Positions 1-8,826 are shown, numbered from the stretch's first letter. The stretch: 64,000 nucleotides of DNA from Pseudomonas sp. ABC1 (GCF_013395055.1 NZ_CP058349.1:2658501-2722500); one strand, 5' to 3'. The notes: generated from the letters alone by a model not told the origin. Made by a program: numbers and translations.

Positions 1-1
1 C

Positions 2-1765
2 GTCAAGGAAAAACTGACTGAAGTCGAGTATGCCCAGCCATGGGCGCTTGATCCCAGTCATCCGTATTACCAGCCAGGGCTACCGGCTGTTATGCACTTC
101 CCCAATATCCTGAATAGCCAGGGTTCTGGACAAAGAGGTGACTCCAATCTGTTCAAGATCAACTGGAATATCGACGACGCCCACCGTCTCGGCCTGAGCT
201 ATATGCAGACCACCTTCGACTACAACTTCGTCGAGCCGGTCAGAAACTTTATCAGTGGCTATGACGTCACCGACCATGACTGGTACTTGCGTTCGGCCGA
301 CGAAATCACGGTCGAGAACATTGCGCTGAAGTATCAGTGGCAACCCGACGATCCGCTCTGGAATATCACCTCGTCGCTCTATCGGGTCGATACTGAAAAG
401 GAGCAGTGGCAACCGCGTGCTGCCGACCTGAGTGCGACCGGGATCGCCATGTGTGCCCTCAACCCGGTCAACTACGAACAGTTGAGCGGCAAGTCCTGCT
501 ACGACAAGCAGAATTTCTACCGCACCATTACCTGGGGCTACACCCTGCAGAACCAGGCTCTGTTGAGTGTCTTCGAACGAGAACTGGCGTTGAACTACGG
601 CCTGGAGGTGACACGGGACGAGGTCAAGCCGCAAGGCTCCGAAGGCGCGCTGGGCAAGTTGAAGACCAGTTTGACGCCCGAGGGGGAGCGACTGTTGTCG
701 GGCATCTTCCTCAATGGGCGTTGGGACGTGCTGGATCAGGTCACCCTGAGCGCCGGTATACGCTACGACCATTACCGCTTGCAGGGTGATGTGATCCTCG
801 ACAAATCCCTTGGTGGGCAATTCCCGAGTGCTGGCGATCCGATCCACTTCGATGCCAAGACCAGTGCGGGTGCCTGGTCGCCAACCTTTGGCGTGCAATA
901 CCGTCCCTGGAACTGGCTGGAGCTGTTCGCCAGCGCGGGTAAAGGCTGGCGTCCGCCAGCGGTGACCGAGGTGCTGATCACCGGTATGAGCCCTGGTGGG
1001 ATCGGTATGGGCATGCACCCGAACCTGTACCTGGAACCCGAGCGTTCACGCAGTTACGAATTCGGTTTTCGTACCCACTGGGAGGGCCTGCTGACCCAGG
1101 AGGACCGGCTCAATATCGAAGTCGCGAAATACAACAACCACATCGATAACTGGATGGTCATGCACATCGGTACCTCGATGCCAGGCGATACCCGTGTGGG
1201 CGGCCTGGGGCGGGCGGCCTTCGTCAACCGGCTGGACCCGGTGACGATCGAAGGTGTGGAGCTGAAAGTGGACTATGACGCCGGTGGCTGGTTCGCCAGG
1301 GTGGTCGCCTCCAGGGTCGAGACCGACGAAGGCGACCAGTGCTTCAACCCCTGGCTCTACCCGAGGGACCAGTACCCGAATACGAATGCCGTCAATCGAG
1401 CAATGGCTGCGAGCCCGAAGCTTTGCGGTGGCACGTTCTACGCTCCGCTGATCTCCCAGGACAAGCTGCGTGCCGACCTTGGCGTGCGCCTGTTCCAGCG
1501 GCGTCTGGAGTTGGGGTTCGGCGTGCTGGCGTTTGGCGACCAGCCGGAAGACTCCCAAGGGCGGGTCGTGTCGAATTCCTATCTTGGAGCCGAAATTTAT
1601 GACGCCTATGCCAGCCTGCGTCCTGTGGACGACTTCAAGCTGATGCTGAATATCCACAATATCGAGGATCGCCAGTACTTCCTGCCGCACCAGGCACTGA
1701 CCGGTACCAATACCTTCCCTGCACCAGGGCGCACGGTAACGGCGGCTTTCGAGTACTCGTTCTAG
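2..1765 (+). CDS. hasR: TonB-dependent haem/hemophore receptor HasR, 5'-truncated by the window edge
   Basis: The frame is open from the first bases, so only the C-terminal 587 residues are visible; the signal peptide, plug and TonB box lie upstream. What is seen is a beta-barrel: alternating aromatic strands, receptor-type stretches such as ELFASAGKGWRPPAVTEV and LEPERSRSYEFGF, and a terminal Phe (FEYSF) typical of outer-membrane barrels. The specific HasR call rests on the next genes, which encode a HasA hemophore and its ABC secretion system in the usual order R-A-D-E-F. In the family, HasR takes haem from HasA and imports it with TonB energy. The sigma/anti-sigma pair that normally precedes hasR would lie outside the window. 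A different TonB receptor is possible from this fragment alone, but context makes that unlikely. Confidence 0.85.
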   Translation, partial: VKEKLTEVEYAQPWALDPSHPYYQPGLPAVMHFPNILNSQGSGQRGDSNLFKINWNIDDAHRLGLSYMQTTFDYNFVEPVRNFISGYDVTDHDWYLRSADEITVENIALKYQWQPDDPLWNITSSLYRVDTEKEQWQPRAADLSATGIAMCALNPVNYEQLSGKSCYDKQNFYRTITWGYTLQNQALLSVFERELALNYGLEVTRDEVKPQGSEGALGKLKTSLTPEGERLLSGIFLNGRWDVLDQVTLSAGIRYDHYRLQGDVILDKSLGGQFPSAGDPIHFDAKTSAGAWSPTFGVQYRPWNWLELFASAGKGWRPPAVTEVLITGMSPGGIGMGMHPNLYLEPERSRSYEFGFRTHWEGLLTQEDRLNIEVAKYNNHIDNWMVMHIGTSMPGDTRVGGLGRAAFVNRLDPVTIEGVELKVDYDAGGWFARVVASRVETDEGDQCFNPWLYPRDQYPNTNAVNRAMAASPKLCGGTFYAPLISQDKLRADLGVRLFQRRLELGFGVLAFGDQPEDSQGRVVSNSYLGAEIYDAYASLRPVDDFKLMLNIHNIEDRQYFLPHQALTGTNTFPAPGRTVTAAFEYSF

Positions 1766-1841
1766 ATCTGGGAGTGGGGCTGGTGCCCTGCTGCCACAAC
1801 CCTGCCTTTGGCAGATCACTGTAAGCAAGAGAGGAAATACC

Positions 1842-2456
1842 ATGAGCATTACCGTAACGGTCGATAGCGCCTTTTTCACTGACGTCGGCGACCACAACAA
1901 CGATGGTGTCGTTTCCCTGAGTGACTATTTCTCTTACCTGAGCAGCAACATGGGCTTCAGTCCCTGGGATCTGTTCGACTCCTTCAATGGCAACACCGGC
2001 TGGCTGCTGGGGCCGAAGAACGGCACTCAGTTCGGGCTGGAGTCCAATACCGGTTCTGGCGCGGCTTTCGTGGCCTCGGCAGCGACGGGCGGTGAGTTGC
2101 ACTACACCCTGTTCGACAATCCGACCCATACCTTCTATGGCGATCTGAATACCATCGAAGTGGGCAGCGGCCTGAATGACAGCGGTTCGGTCTGGAGCAC
2201 CTCGCAGAGCTGGATCACCTTCGACAATCTGTCGTCCGTACTGGGGAATGGGACCGTGAATGGTCAGCCGCAACCGGACAACGAACTGCACAACATCATC
2301 TACAGCCTGATGCAAGGCGATGGCGAAGCACTGCAGGACTTCCTGGTAGCCCAGGGCTATGACCTCGATGCGGCTCTCAGCGTCGGCGTGCAATCTGCCG
2401 ATGCCGCGCTGGTTGGTGTCCAGGAATACGTCGACGACCTCGCGCTGGCTGCCTGA
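1842..2456 (+). CDS. hasA: Secreted haem-binding hemophore HasA (variant with EF-hand-like insertion)
   Basis: This 204-residue protein has no N-terminal signal peptide and ends in LALAA, the C-terminal type I secretion signal seen in HasA proteins. The family core GGELHYTLFDNPTHT is present: Tyr88 corresponds to the axial haem tyrosine and His96 to the histidine that hydrogen-bonds it. The motif VGVQ-(A)D near the C-terminus is also family-like. HasA is exported unfolded by HasDEF, binds haem outside the cell and delivers it to HasR. Two oddities are visible. Residues 17-28 (DHNNDGVVSLSD) form a canonical EF-hand-type loop not present in HasA proteins I know. The loop that carries axial His32 in classical HasA (here about residues 33-45) has no histidine. 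The ribosome site is AGAGAGGAAAT just before the ATG. It lies 76 bp after hasR, probably in the same transcript. Confidence 0.9.
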   Translation: MSITVTVDSAFFTDVGDHNNDGVVSLSDYFSYLSSNMGFSPWDLFDSFNGNTGWLLGPKNGTQFGLESNTGSGAAFVASAATGGELHYTLFDNPTHTFYGDLNTIEVGSGLNDSGSVWSTSQSWITFDNLSSVLGNGTVNGQPQPDNELHNIIYSLMQGDGEALQDFLVAQGYDLDAALSVGVQSADAALVGVQEYVDDLALAA

Positions 2457-2472
2457 TCGCAGGCAATAAAAA

Positions 2473-2500
2473 GCGGATAAAAGATCGCTCTTTTACCCGC
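2473..2500 (+). promoter_or_regulatory. Stem-loop just after hasA (attenuator or mRNA 3'-end stabiliser)
   Basis: The arms GCGGATAAAAGA and TCTTTTACCCGC pair over 12 positions with one mismatch around a 4-base loop, starting 17 bases after the hasA stop codon. No U-run follows, so it is not a standard intrinsic terminator. A structure that protects the hasA message or partly blocks read-through would fit the need for far more hemophore than exporter. Confidence 0.5.
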
Positions 2501-2641
2501 CTCTGAGATACCCGGCACAACCTGTGTTTTAGCGGACAAGGGTTGTGTCGGGCTCGCAAATCCTCTCGCTTCTGCATCGGCAGGTCAATCATGTCCAAAG
2601 AAAAACGGCGGAAAAGGCTGGTATTTGCGTCGAAGTTGCAG

Positions 2642-2660
2642 GTTAGTAATTCTCATTTTC
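2642..2660 (-). promoter_or_regulatory. Candidate Fur box upstream of hasDEF
   Basis: On the minus strand the 19-mer GAAAATGAGAATTACTAAC matches the palindromic Fur consensus at 14 of 19 positions by manual count. It lies about 240 bp before hasD and downstream of hasA, so it would control an internal promoter for the secretion genes. Confidence 0.55.
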
Positions 2661-2900
2661 ATGATTTGGGTTTTGGGTGCCCGTATGCCCGGCGAGCCCG
2701 AAATCAATGAACAAGCTTGTGCTCGAGAAACGTAGCCTGGGTGCCATCCGGACTACGAGCGAACGTGCGGGGAGCTGCATCGCCAAGGTCGGCGGTGCCT
2801 CTGACAAAAGCACATTGCTTCGTGCGGGACACTCTCCAAGTGGGAGGGCTCATCCATATCGTCGTGGCGGATCGATTTCCGCCATCAGGAAATTCATGCC

Positions 2901-4661
2901 ATGACAGCACGTAGCCCCTCCAATGAAATCCTGGGTGCCCTGTCTGCCTATAAAGGCAGCTTCTATGGTGTCGGGTTGTTCAGCGCGATCATCAACCTGC
3001 TGATGCTGGCGCCGGCTATCTACATGCTGCAGGTGTACGACCGGGTGCTGGCCTCAGGCAATCAGATGACCCTGGCCATGCTGACGCTGATGGTGGTCGG
3101 CCTGTTCGCCTTCATGGGCGCGTTGGAGTGGGTTCGCAGCCTGGTGGTGATTCGCCTGGGCGCGCAGATGGATATGCGCCTGAACCAGCGTGTCTACACG
3201 GCTGCCTTCGAGGCCAATCTGAAAAGCGGCAGTCTGGCGGCCGGGCAATCGCTGAATGACCTGACCACGCTGCGCCAGTTCGCCACGGGCAATGCGTTGT
3301 TCGCTTTTTTCGACGCGCCCTGGTTCCCGATCTACCTGGCGGTGATTTTTCTCTTCCACCCCTGGCTGGGCCTGCTGGCCCTGGCTGGCGCGGTGTTGCT
3401 CATGGGGCTGGCCTGGCTCAATCAGCGTGTTTCACGTGCGCCGCTGGCAGAGGCCGGGAAGGTGTCGATCCGTGCCACGCAGCGGGCCACGGCCAACCTG
3501 CGCAATGCTGAAGTGATCGAGGCAATGGGGATGTTGGGCAACCTGCGTGCCCGCTGGCTGGGCGAGCATGTCGAGTTCCTATCCTTGCAGAACCAGGCCA
3601 GTGAAAAGACTGCTGCCGTCAGCGCCTGGTCCAAGGGCGTACGCCTTGGCCTGCAATCGTTGATGCTGGGGCTGGGGGCGCTGCTGGCGATCTCCGGGGA
3701 GATCACGCCGGGGATGATGATCGCGGGCTCGATTCTGGTGGGCCGCGTGCTTGGGCCGTTGGATGGTGTGATCGGCGCCTGGAAACAATGGGCCTCGGCG
3801 CGCCAGGCGTATGAGCGACTGGCCGGGTTGCTTGCGCAATGCCCTGAACGTGATGCGGGCATGGCGCTGCCGACGCCGCAGGGACGGCTGCAGGTCGAGC
3901 GCCTGGTGGCGACCGCCCCCGGTGGACGTACCCCCGTGCTGAGCAGTATCGGCTTTGCCCTGGAGCCTGGTGAGGTACTGGGCGTGATCGGGCCGTCCGG
4001 TTGTGGCAAATCCACACTGGCACGCCTGCTGGTCGCGACGCAGCCGGCCCTGGCCGGCACGGTGCGTCTGGACGGTGCCGATCTGCAACAGTGGGACAAG
4101 CGGCTGCTTGGTGCCCATATCGGCTATCTGCCGCAGGATGTGCAATTGTTCGCGGGCAGCATCGCGGAAAATATCGCTCGCTTTGCCGAGGTGGATGCCG
4201 AGCAGGTGGTTGCCGCCGCGCAGCTTGCGGGTGTCCATGAACTGATTCTGCGTCTGCCACAGGGGTATGACACGCCGCTGGGCGAGGGCGGCAGCGGGCT
4301 GTCTGGTGGGCAGAAGCAGCGTGTCGGCCTTGCCCGTGCGCTCTATGGGCTACCGGCGTTGATCGTACTCGACGAGCCCAATTCCAACCTCGACGAAGAA
4401 GGGGAAAAGGCTCTGTTGGCTGCTATCGAGCAGCTCAAGCGGCACAAGTGCACGTTGGTACTGATCACTCACAAACCTGCCCTGTTGAGTGGCGCGGACA
4501 AACTGCTGGTACTGCGCGGAGGGCAGATGCAGGCCTTCGGCCCGGCAGCGCGCGTATTACAGGATTTGCAGCAGGCAGCCCGCCCGGCACCCGCAACGAC
4601 AGCGGCCCAGTTGCGAGTCGCGCCGAGTTTGAACATGAGTTACGGCACGCCGAAGGCCTGA
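2901..4661 (+). CDS. hasD: Type I secretion ABC transporter ATPase/permease HasD
   Basis: This 586-residue protein has an N-terminal membrane domain (about residues 1-310, hydrophobic helices with the [17 protein letters not shown] stretch typical of PrtD/HasD exporters) and a C-terminal ATPase. Visible motifs are Walker [10 protein letters not shown] (364-372, Lys370), signature LSGGQ (467-471) and Walker B ending in Asp491-Glu492. It sits in the inner membrane, recognises the C-terminal signal of HasA and drives export through HasE and HasF. There is no C39 peptidase or C39-like domain, as expected for the hemophore/protease exporter subfamily. hasE follows after about 90 bp. A role in exporting other substrates, such as the nearby RTX protein, is possible but only inferred. 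Confidence 0.93.
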   Translation: MTARSPSNEILGALSAYKGSFYGVGLFSAIINLLMLAPAIYMLQVYDRVLASGNQMTLAMLTLMVVGLFAFMGALEWVRSLVVIRLGAQMDMRLNQRVYTAAFEANLKSGSLAAGQSLNDLTTLRQFATGNALFAFFDAPWFPIYLAVIFLFHPWLGLLALAGAVLLMGLAWLNQRVSRAPLAEAGKVSIRATQRATANLRNAEVIEAMGMLGNLRARWLGEHVEFLSLQNQASEKTAAVSAWSKGVRLGLQSLMLGLGALLAISGEITPGMMIAGSILVGRVLGPLDGVIGAWKQWASARQAYERLAGLLAQCPERDAGMALPTPQGRLQVERLVATAPGGRTPVLSSIGFALEPGEVLGVIGPSGCGKSTLARLLVATQPALAGTVRLDGADLQQWDKRLLGAHIGYLPQDVQLFAGSIAENIARFAEVDAEQVVAAAQLAGVHELILRLPQGYDTPLGEGGSGLSGGQKQRVGLARALYGLPALIVLDEPNSNLDEEGEKALLAAIEQLKRHKCTLVLITHKPALLSGADKLLVLRGGQMQAFGPAARVLQDLQQAARPAPATTAAQLRVAPSLNMSYGTPKA

Positions 4662-4670
4662 TTTCCCTCT

Positions 4671-4736
4671 CATCCAGCCCCACTCCCGCAAGCGGGAGTG
4701 GGGAGCAGAAGCGGTTCCGCTCCCTCGGGAGAGGGG
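4671..4736. repeat. REP-like palindrome between hasD and hasE
   Basis: CCCCACTCCCGC (4678-4689) and GCGGGAGTGGGG (4692-4703) are perfect 12-base complements separated by two bases. They sit within a longer CCTCTC...GAGAGGGG frame. A similar element lies at 41356-41379. The composition and intergenic position fit dispersed extragenic palindromes of pseudomonads. Inside an operon it may also stabilise or process the mRNA. Confidence 0.55.
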
Positions 4737-4751
4737 CGCGAAAATGTATCC

Positions 4752-6098
4752 ATGCACCGGGATATTTCCATGCAGAGCAGTTCTTCAGCAGTTTCTCCAT
4801 CAGCCAGCGTGCTGCCGTTCGATGAGCGTCGTCATGCCCGTCTGGGGCGTTGGCTGGTATTGGCCGGCTTTGGTGGTTTCATCGCCTGGGCCGCACTGGC
4901 ACCGCTGGACAAGGGGGTGCCGGTCTCTGGCAGCGTGGTGGTGGCGGGCAGTCGCCAGGCGGTGCAGCACCCCAGTGGTGGGGTGATCGAGCGCATCCTC
5001 GTGCGCGATGGCGAGCAGGTAAGGGCCGGACAGGTGCTGGTGCAGGTCGACGCGACCCTGGCACGCGCCCAGCACGAGTCGCTCCAGGCCCAGTACGTTG
5101 CTGCCCGTGCCAGTGAGGCGAGGCTGATTACCGAGCGCGACGGACTGGAAAACATCGCCTTTGCCGAGGCATTACTGGGCCGCACGAGCGAGCCCTGGGT
5201 GGCCACCGCACTGGCATTGCAACGGCAACTGCTGCACAGCCGTCGCCAGGCGTTGCGCCTGGAACTGGATGCACTGGCGGAAAACCTTGCCGGTGTCGAG
5301 GCGCGACTGCGGGGGCTGCGTGCGTCCATGAACTACCAGCAGGAGCAGCGCGATACCCTTCGCGAGCAGTTGGAGAGCCTGCGTAGCCTGGCCCGGGAAG
5401 GCTATATCGCGCGCAACCGTCTGCTCGATCAGGAGCGCCTGTATGCCCAGCTCAACGGCGCCATTGCCGAGGGGCAGGGGGATATCGGCCAGTTGCAACG
5501 TCAGGCGCTGGAGTTGCGCCTGCGCAGTGGCCAGCGCCAGGAGGAATACCACAAGGACGTGCGTCAGCAACTGGCCGATACCCAATTGAATGCCGAGGAC
5601 CTGGCCAATCGTCTGCGCAGCGCCGAGTTCGAATTGCTCAATACCCAGGTGCAGTCGCCCGCCAGCGGTACGGTGGTCGGGCTGAGTGTGTTCACCGAGG
5701 GTGGGGTGATTGCGCCAGGCCAGCAATTGATGGAAATCGTTCCCGCCGGTGCATCATTGCTGGTCGATGCCCGTGCGCCGGTTGAGTTGGTGGACAAACT
5801 CCGTCCGGGGCTGGAAGTGGAGCTTATGTTCTCTGCCTTCAACCAGAGCAAGACACCAAGAGTGATCGGTGAAGTCACCCTGGTTTCGGCCGACCGCCTG
5901 CTCGACGAACAGACCGGGGAGCCTTATTACCTTGTACGCAGTCGTGTCAGCGATGCAGGTATGCAGCAATTGGCAGGGCTGGATATCCGCCCCGGTATGC
6001 CGGTAGAGGCCTTTGTGCGAACGGGTGAGCGCTCTCTGCTCAACTACCTGTTCAAGCCATTGCTGGACCGTACCCACCTGGCATTGGCGGAGGAGTGA
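4752..6098 (+). CDS. hasE: Type I secretion membrane-fusion (adaptor) protein HasE
   Basis: This is an HlyD/PrtE-type periplasmic adaptor. A single membrane segment (about residues 29-50, LGRWLVLAGFGGFIAWAAL) is followed by the biotinyl-lipoyl half motif GVIERILVRDGEQVRAGQVL, a long alpha-helical coiled-coil hairpin, the second lipoyl half (SPASGTVVGLSV) and a beta-barrel ending. It links HasD to the outer-membrane channel HasF. The start is uncertain. A GTG at 4698 would begin inside the palindrome and is unlikely; ATG 4752 and ATG 4770 are both plausible and neither has a strong ribosome site. Its stop overlaps the start region of hasF, so the two are coupled. Confidence 0.9.
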   Translation: MHRDISMQSSSSAVSPSASVLPFDERRHARLGRWLVLAGFGGFIAWAALAPLDKGVPVSGSVVVAGSRQAVQHPSGGVIERILVRDGEQVRAGQVLVQVDATLARAQHESLQAQYVAARASEARLITERDGLENIAFAEALLGRTSEPWVATALALQRQLLHSRRQALRLELDALAENLAGVEARLRGLRASMNYQQEQRDTLREQLESLRSLAREGYIARNRLLDQERLYAQLNGAIAEGQGDIGQLQRQALELRLRSGQRQEEYHKDVRQQLADTQLNAEDLANRLRSAEFELLNTQVQSPASGTVVGLSVFTEGGVIAPGQQLMEIVPAGASLLVDARAPVELVDKLRPGLEVELMFSAFNQSKTPRVIGEVTLVSADRLLDEQTGEPYYLVRSRVSDAGMQQLAGLDIRPGMPVEAFVRTGERSLLNYLFKPLLDRTHLALAEE

Positions 6099-6100
6099 GC

Positions 6101-7444
6101 ATGCGCCCCTGTCTTGAGGCCGTTGCATTCGCGGCCCTGTGCTGCCTCAGCTTTCCATCCCACGCGCTCGGCCTGCTCGATGCCTATGCCCTGGCACTGC
6201 GCAATGATCCGACCTTGCAGGCCGCGATCAGCGAGCATCAGGCAGGTCAGGAGCACCGCGCCATTGGCCGTGCCGCGCTGCTGCCACGGCTGGACTACCG
6301 CTATACCAACTCCCGCAACGAGTCGGAAGTCACTCAGCAGGGGTTGACCGGTGAGGTCACCAATCAGCGCGACTATCGCAGCTACGCTTCGGTGGTCAGC
6401 CTGCAACAGCCGTTGTTCGACTATGCCGCCTGGACCCGTTACCGTCAGGGCGAGGCCCGTGCGCTGCTGGCCGACGAGCGCCTGCGTGGACGCGGGCAGG
6501 AGTTGATGGTGCGCCTGTTCCAGGCTTACAGCGAGGCGTTGCTGGCGGGGGAGCGCATCGCCCTGGCGCAGGCCCAGCGCAGTGCCTACACCGAGCGTCT
6601 GCAGCTCAATCGCCGCTTGTTCGAAGGCGGCGAAGGCACCCGTACCGACTTGCTCGAAACCCAGGCTCGCCATGACCTGTCACTGGCTCAGGAGATCGAG
6701 GCGAACGATGCGCTGGACATCGCCTTGCGCGAATTGCAGGCGATCATTGGCGAGCCCTTGCTGCTCGAGGATCTGACACCATTGCTCGCGGCACCACGAT
6801 TCCCTCCGCTGCACCCGCAGGGGTTCGAGGCCTGGCGCGACCTTGCACTGGCCAGCAATGCCGAGCTGGCCGCGCAGCGCCATGCCTTGAGCGTGGCCGA
6901 GCAGCAGGTCGAACAGGCTCGCGCCAACCACATGCCCAGTCTCAGTCTGGTCGCGAGCAGCCGCTTGACCCGCTCCGATTCGGAAAGCAGCTACAACCAG
7001 CGTTACGACACCGACTCCATTGGTATCCAGCTCAACCTCCCGCTGTTCGCCGGGGGTGCCAACAGTGCCAGTCGGCGCCAGGCCGCCCGTCAGTTCGAGC
7101 AGGCCAGTCATGAACTGGACGCCCAGAGCGCCGGCACGCTCAACGAATTGCGCCGCCAATACAACCTGTGCCGCAGCGCCCAGGCCAAGATTCGCGCTTA
7201 CCAGATGGCCGAGGCGTCCGCCGCCACCCTGGTCGAAGCCACCCGTAAAAGCGTACTGGGTGGCGAGCGGGTCAACCTCGATGTGCTCGATGCCCAGGCA
7301 CAGCTTTACAACGCTCGCCGTGATCTGGCGGATGCCCGGCATGGGTACCTGCTCGCGTGGCTGCAGTTGCGCTACCTGGCCGGACAATTGGGCGAACGGG
7401 ACCTGGCTGAACTTGCCGAGCATTTCGCCAGGCCAGACGTTTGA
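6101..7444 (+). CDS. hasF: TolC-family outer-membrane channel of the Has type I system
   Basis: This 447-residue protein begins with a clear signal peptide (hydrophobic core then SHALG, cleavage after HA) and continues with the two repeated alpha-helical outer-membrane efflux domains (LLDAYALALRNDPTLQAAISEHQ; later SLSLVASSRLTR and the GEGTRTDLLETQAR stretch of the TolC fold). It forms the trimeric outer-membrane conduit for HasDE. ATG 6101 is chosen over a GTG at 6095 because GGAGGAG lies at proper spacing. The ribosome site is inside the end of hasE, and the hasE stop (6096-6098) is only two bases upstream. The gene ends convergent with the TerC gene. Confidence 0.9.
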   Translation: MRPCLEAVAFAALCCLSFPSHALGLLDAYALALRNDPTLQAAISEHQAGQEHRAIGRAALLPRLDYRYTNSRNESEVTQQGLTGEVTNQRDYRSYASVVSLQQPLFDYAAWTRYRQGEARALLADERLRGRGQELMVRLFQAYSEALLAGERIALAQAQRSAYTERLQLNRRLFEGGEGTRTDLLETQARHDLSLAQEIEANDALDIALRELQAIIGEPLLLEDLTPLLAAPRFPPLHPQGFEAWRDLALASNAELAAQRHALSVAEQQVEQARANHMPSLSLVASSRLTRSDSESSYNQRYDTDSIGIQLNLPLFAGGANSASRRQAARQFEQASHELDAQSAGTLNELRRQYNLCRSAQAKIRAYQMAEASAATLVEATRKSVLGGERVNLDVLDAQAQLYNARRDLADARHGYLLAWLQLRYLAGQLGERDLAELAEHFARPDV

Positions 7445-7521
7445 GAAGCGGGTCGGTTCCGTTCGTGTGCGATGGCTCGAAGCGGGCAGCTCGTGTGAGC
7501 GCACTGCTTATCTTTGTTCGG

Positions 7522-8526
7522 TCACTTCTCGTCGTGTGCCTGTACAGGCGCAGTGGCTTCGTTGCGTGTCTTCCACAGCGACAGCAGCACCCCACCGGCC
7601 AGCAGCGCCAGTGTCACGCCGAGCGAGATGCCGGCGGGAATCTTGCCGATGATGCCGACCAGGAAAATCTTGCCGCCGATGAACACCAGCACCAGCGCCA
7701 GTGCGTACTTGAGGTAGGCGAAGCGATGGATCAGCGCGGCCAGGGCGAAGTACAGCGCGCGCAGGCCGAGGATGGCGAAGATGTTCGAGGTGTAGATGAT
7801 GAACGGGTCCTGGGTGATGGAGAAGATCGCCGGGACACTGTCCACCGCGAACACCACGTCGGCACACTCGATCAGGATCAGCGCCAGCAGCAGGGGCGTG
7901 GCCCAGAGCACGGTCTTACCGTGGCGGTTCGGCTGGCGCACGAAGAAGCGCTGGCCATGCAGGCGGTCGGTGACGCGCAGGTGCGTGCGCAGGAACTGGA
8001 CGAGGAAATTGTTGGCTAGGTCTGGTTCGTCATCGACCTTGGCGAACAGCATGCGTACGCCGGTGACCACCAGGAACACGCCGAACACATAGAGAATCCA
8101 CTCGAAGCGGTGGATCAGCACCGCACCCAGGCCGATCATCAGCGCACGCAGCACGATCACCCCGAGGATGCCCCAGAACAGCACCTTGTGTTGATGCTCG
8201 CGGGGAATGCCGAGGAAGCTGAAGATCAGCGCCATGACGAAGACGTTGTCGATGGACAGGGATTTCTCGATCAGGAAGCCGGTCAGGTAGTCGAGGCTGG
8301 AGTCACCGCCTTTCTGATACCAGACCCAGATCGAGAACAGCAGGCCGGCAGTGATGTAGCCGGCGGAGAGCATCAGGCTTTCCTTGACGCCGATGGGCTT
8401 GCTGTCGCGGTGCAGTACACCGAGATCGAACGCCAGCAGGGAAAAGACCAGTACCAGAAAGGACAGCCACAGCCAGGCGGCCGTGCCCATGAATTCAGCG
8501 AGGAAAAACGTTTCTAGGGCGTTCAT
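7522..8526 (-). CDS. TerC/Alx-family integral membrane protein, probable metal (manganese) transporter
   Basis: This 334-residue polytopic protein has about eight or nine hydrophobic helices. The TerC signature blocks are present: SLSIDNVFVMALIFSFLGIP with a membrane aspartate and IECADVVFAVDSVPAIFSI with Glu and Asp in a later helix, the acidic residues conserved in this family. Relatives such as E. coli Alx affect manganese export or pH response; others were named for tellurite resistance. Nothing here shows a tellurite operon, so the tellurite name should not be read as function. It is monocistronic, convergent with hasF, and has a structured leader (8527-8640) that may regulate it. The ribosome site is a strong GAAGGAGGGG before the ATG. 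Confidence 0.85.
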   Translation of the reverse strand: MNALETFFLAEFMGTAAWLWLSFLVLVFSLLAFDLGVLHRDSKPIGVKESLMLSAGYITAGLLFSIWVWYQKGGDSSLDYLTGFLIEKSLSIDNVFVMALIFSFLGIPREHQHKVLFWGILGVIVLRALMIGLGAVLIHRFEWILYVFGVFLVVTGVRMLFAKVDDEPDLANNFLVQFLRTHLRVTDRLHGQRFFVRQPNRHGKTVLWATPLLLALILIECADVVFAVDSVPAIFSITQDPFIIYTSNIFAILGLRALYFALAALIHRFAYLKYALALVLVFIGGKIFLVGIIGKIPAGISLGVTLALLAGGVLLSLWKTRNEATAPVQAHDEK

Positions 8527-8640
8527 CAGGCCCCTCCTTCAGTCGAAGTTATACAGACTGTAACTCCGACATGGCGGCGGCAGCCGTCAGAGGGGCCCGG
8601 CGTTACGCGGCGAAGACTAGAGAGGCTGCCGTCCCGCCGT
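8527..8640 (-). promoter_or_regulatory. Structured 5' leader of the TerC gene; candidate yybP-ykoY-like riboswitch
   Basis: Read on the minus strand, GGCGGGACGGCAGCC (8638-8624) pairs with GGCTGCCGCCGCC (8585-8573) as a 13-bp stem with a 2-base bulge around a GC-rich loop. A second hairpin, GTCGGAGTT with AACTTCGAC, lies directly before the GAAGGAGGGG ribosome site. Genes of this family are often preceded by the manganese-sensing yybP-ykoY element. The structure is seen; the riboswitch identity is only inferred, because I did not find the family's conserved loop sequence with certainty. Confidence 0.4.
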
Positions 8641-8826
8641 CAACGTGCCGTGATAGACGGCAGGCTTCAGAATGTTTCGAATCTTTTCCGTCAACGGGAT
8701 TCGGAGGAGATGCCATATCCGGCCTTGAGATGTTTACGATTATTTTTATTTTGAATAATTCTCGTTTTTGTATTTTTGCTCTTGTAGTACACCTGTGTTG
8801 GATATCCATGGATAGGGAGAAAAGCC

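Larger units (their letters stand above)
2457..2900. other. Long non-coding interval between hasA and hasD
   Basis: The 444 bases between hasA and hasD hold no convincing gene. Short open frames on both strands lack ribosome sites, overlap one another and give low-complexity basic peptides. The interval starts with a stable hairpin at 2473-2500 and contains a Fur-box-like site at 2642-2660. This suggests that hasDEF has its own iron-controlled promoter, or that the interval sets the high HasA to low exporter expression ratio. Confidence 0.6.

Noticed and set aside
2677..2914. Short open frames (65-75 codons) between hasA and hasD
   Set aside because: Several overlap on both strands, none has a ribosome site or protein-like composition.
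4698..4751. GTG start for hasE at 4698
   Set aside because: It would begin inside the GC-rich palindrome and add residues unlike adaptor proteins.
7522..8526. Tellurite-resistance function from the TerC name
   Set aside because: No terZABDE partners are present; the family name does not show tellurite resistance.
8745..8763. Possible Fur box before the tandem exported-protein genes (TTTATTTTGAATAATTCTC)
   Set aside because: Only 11 of 19 matches in an AT-rich stretch where such scores are easily reached; kept as a hint, not called.
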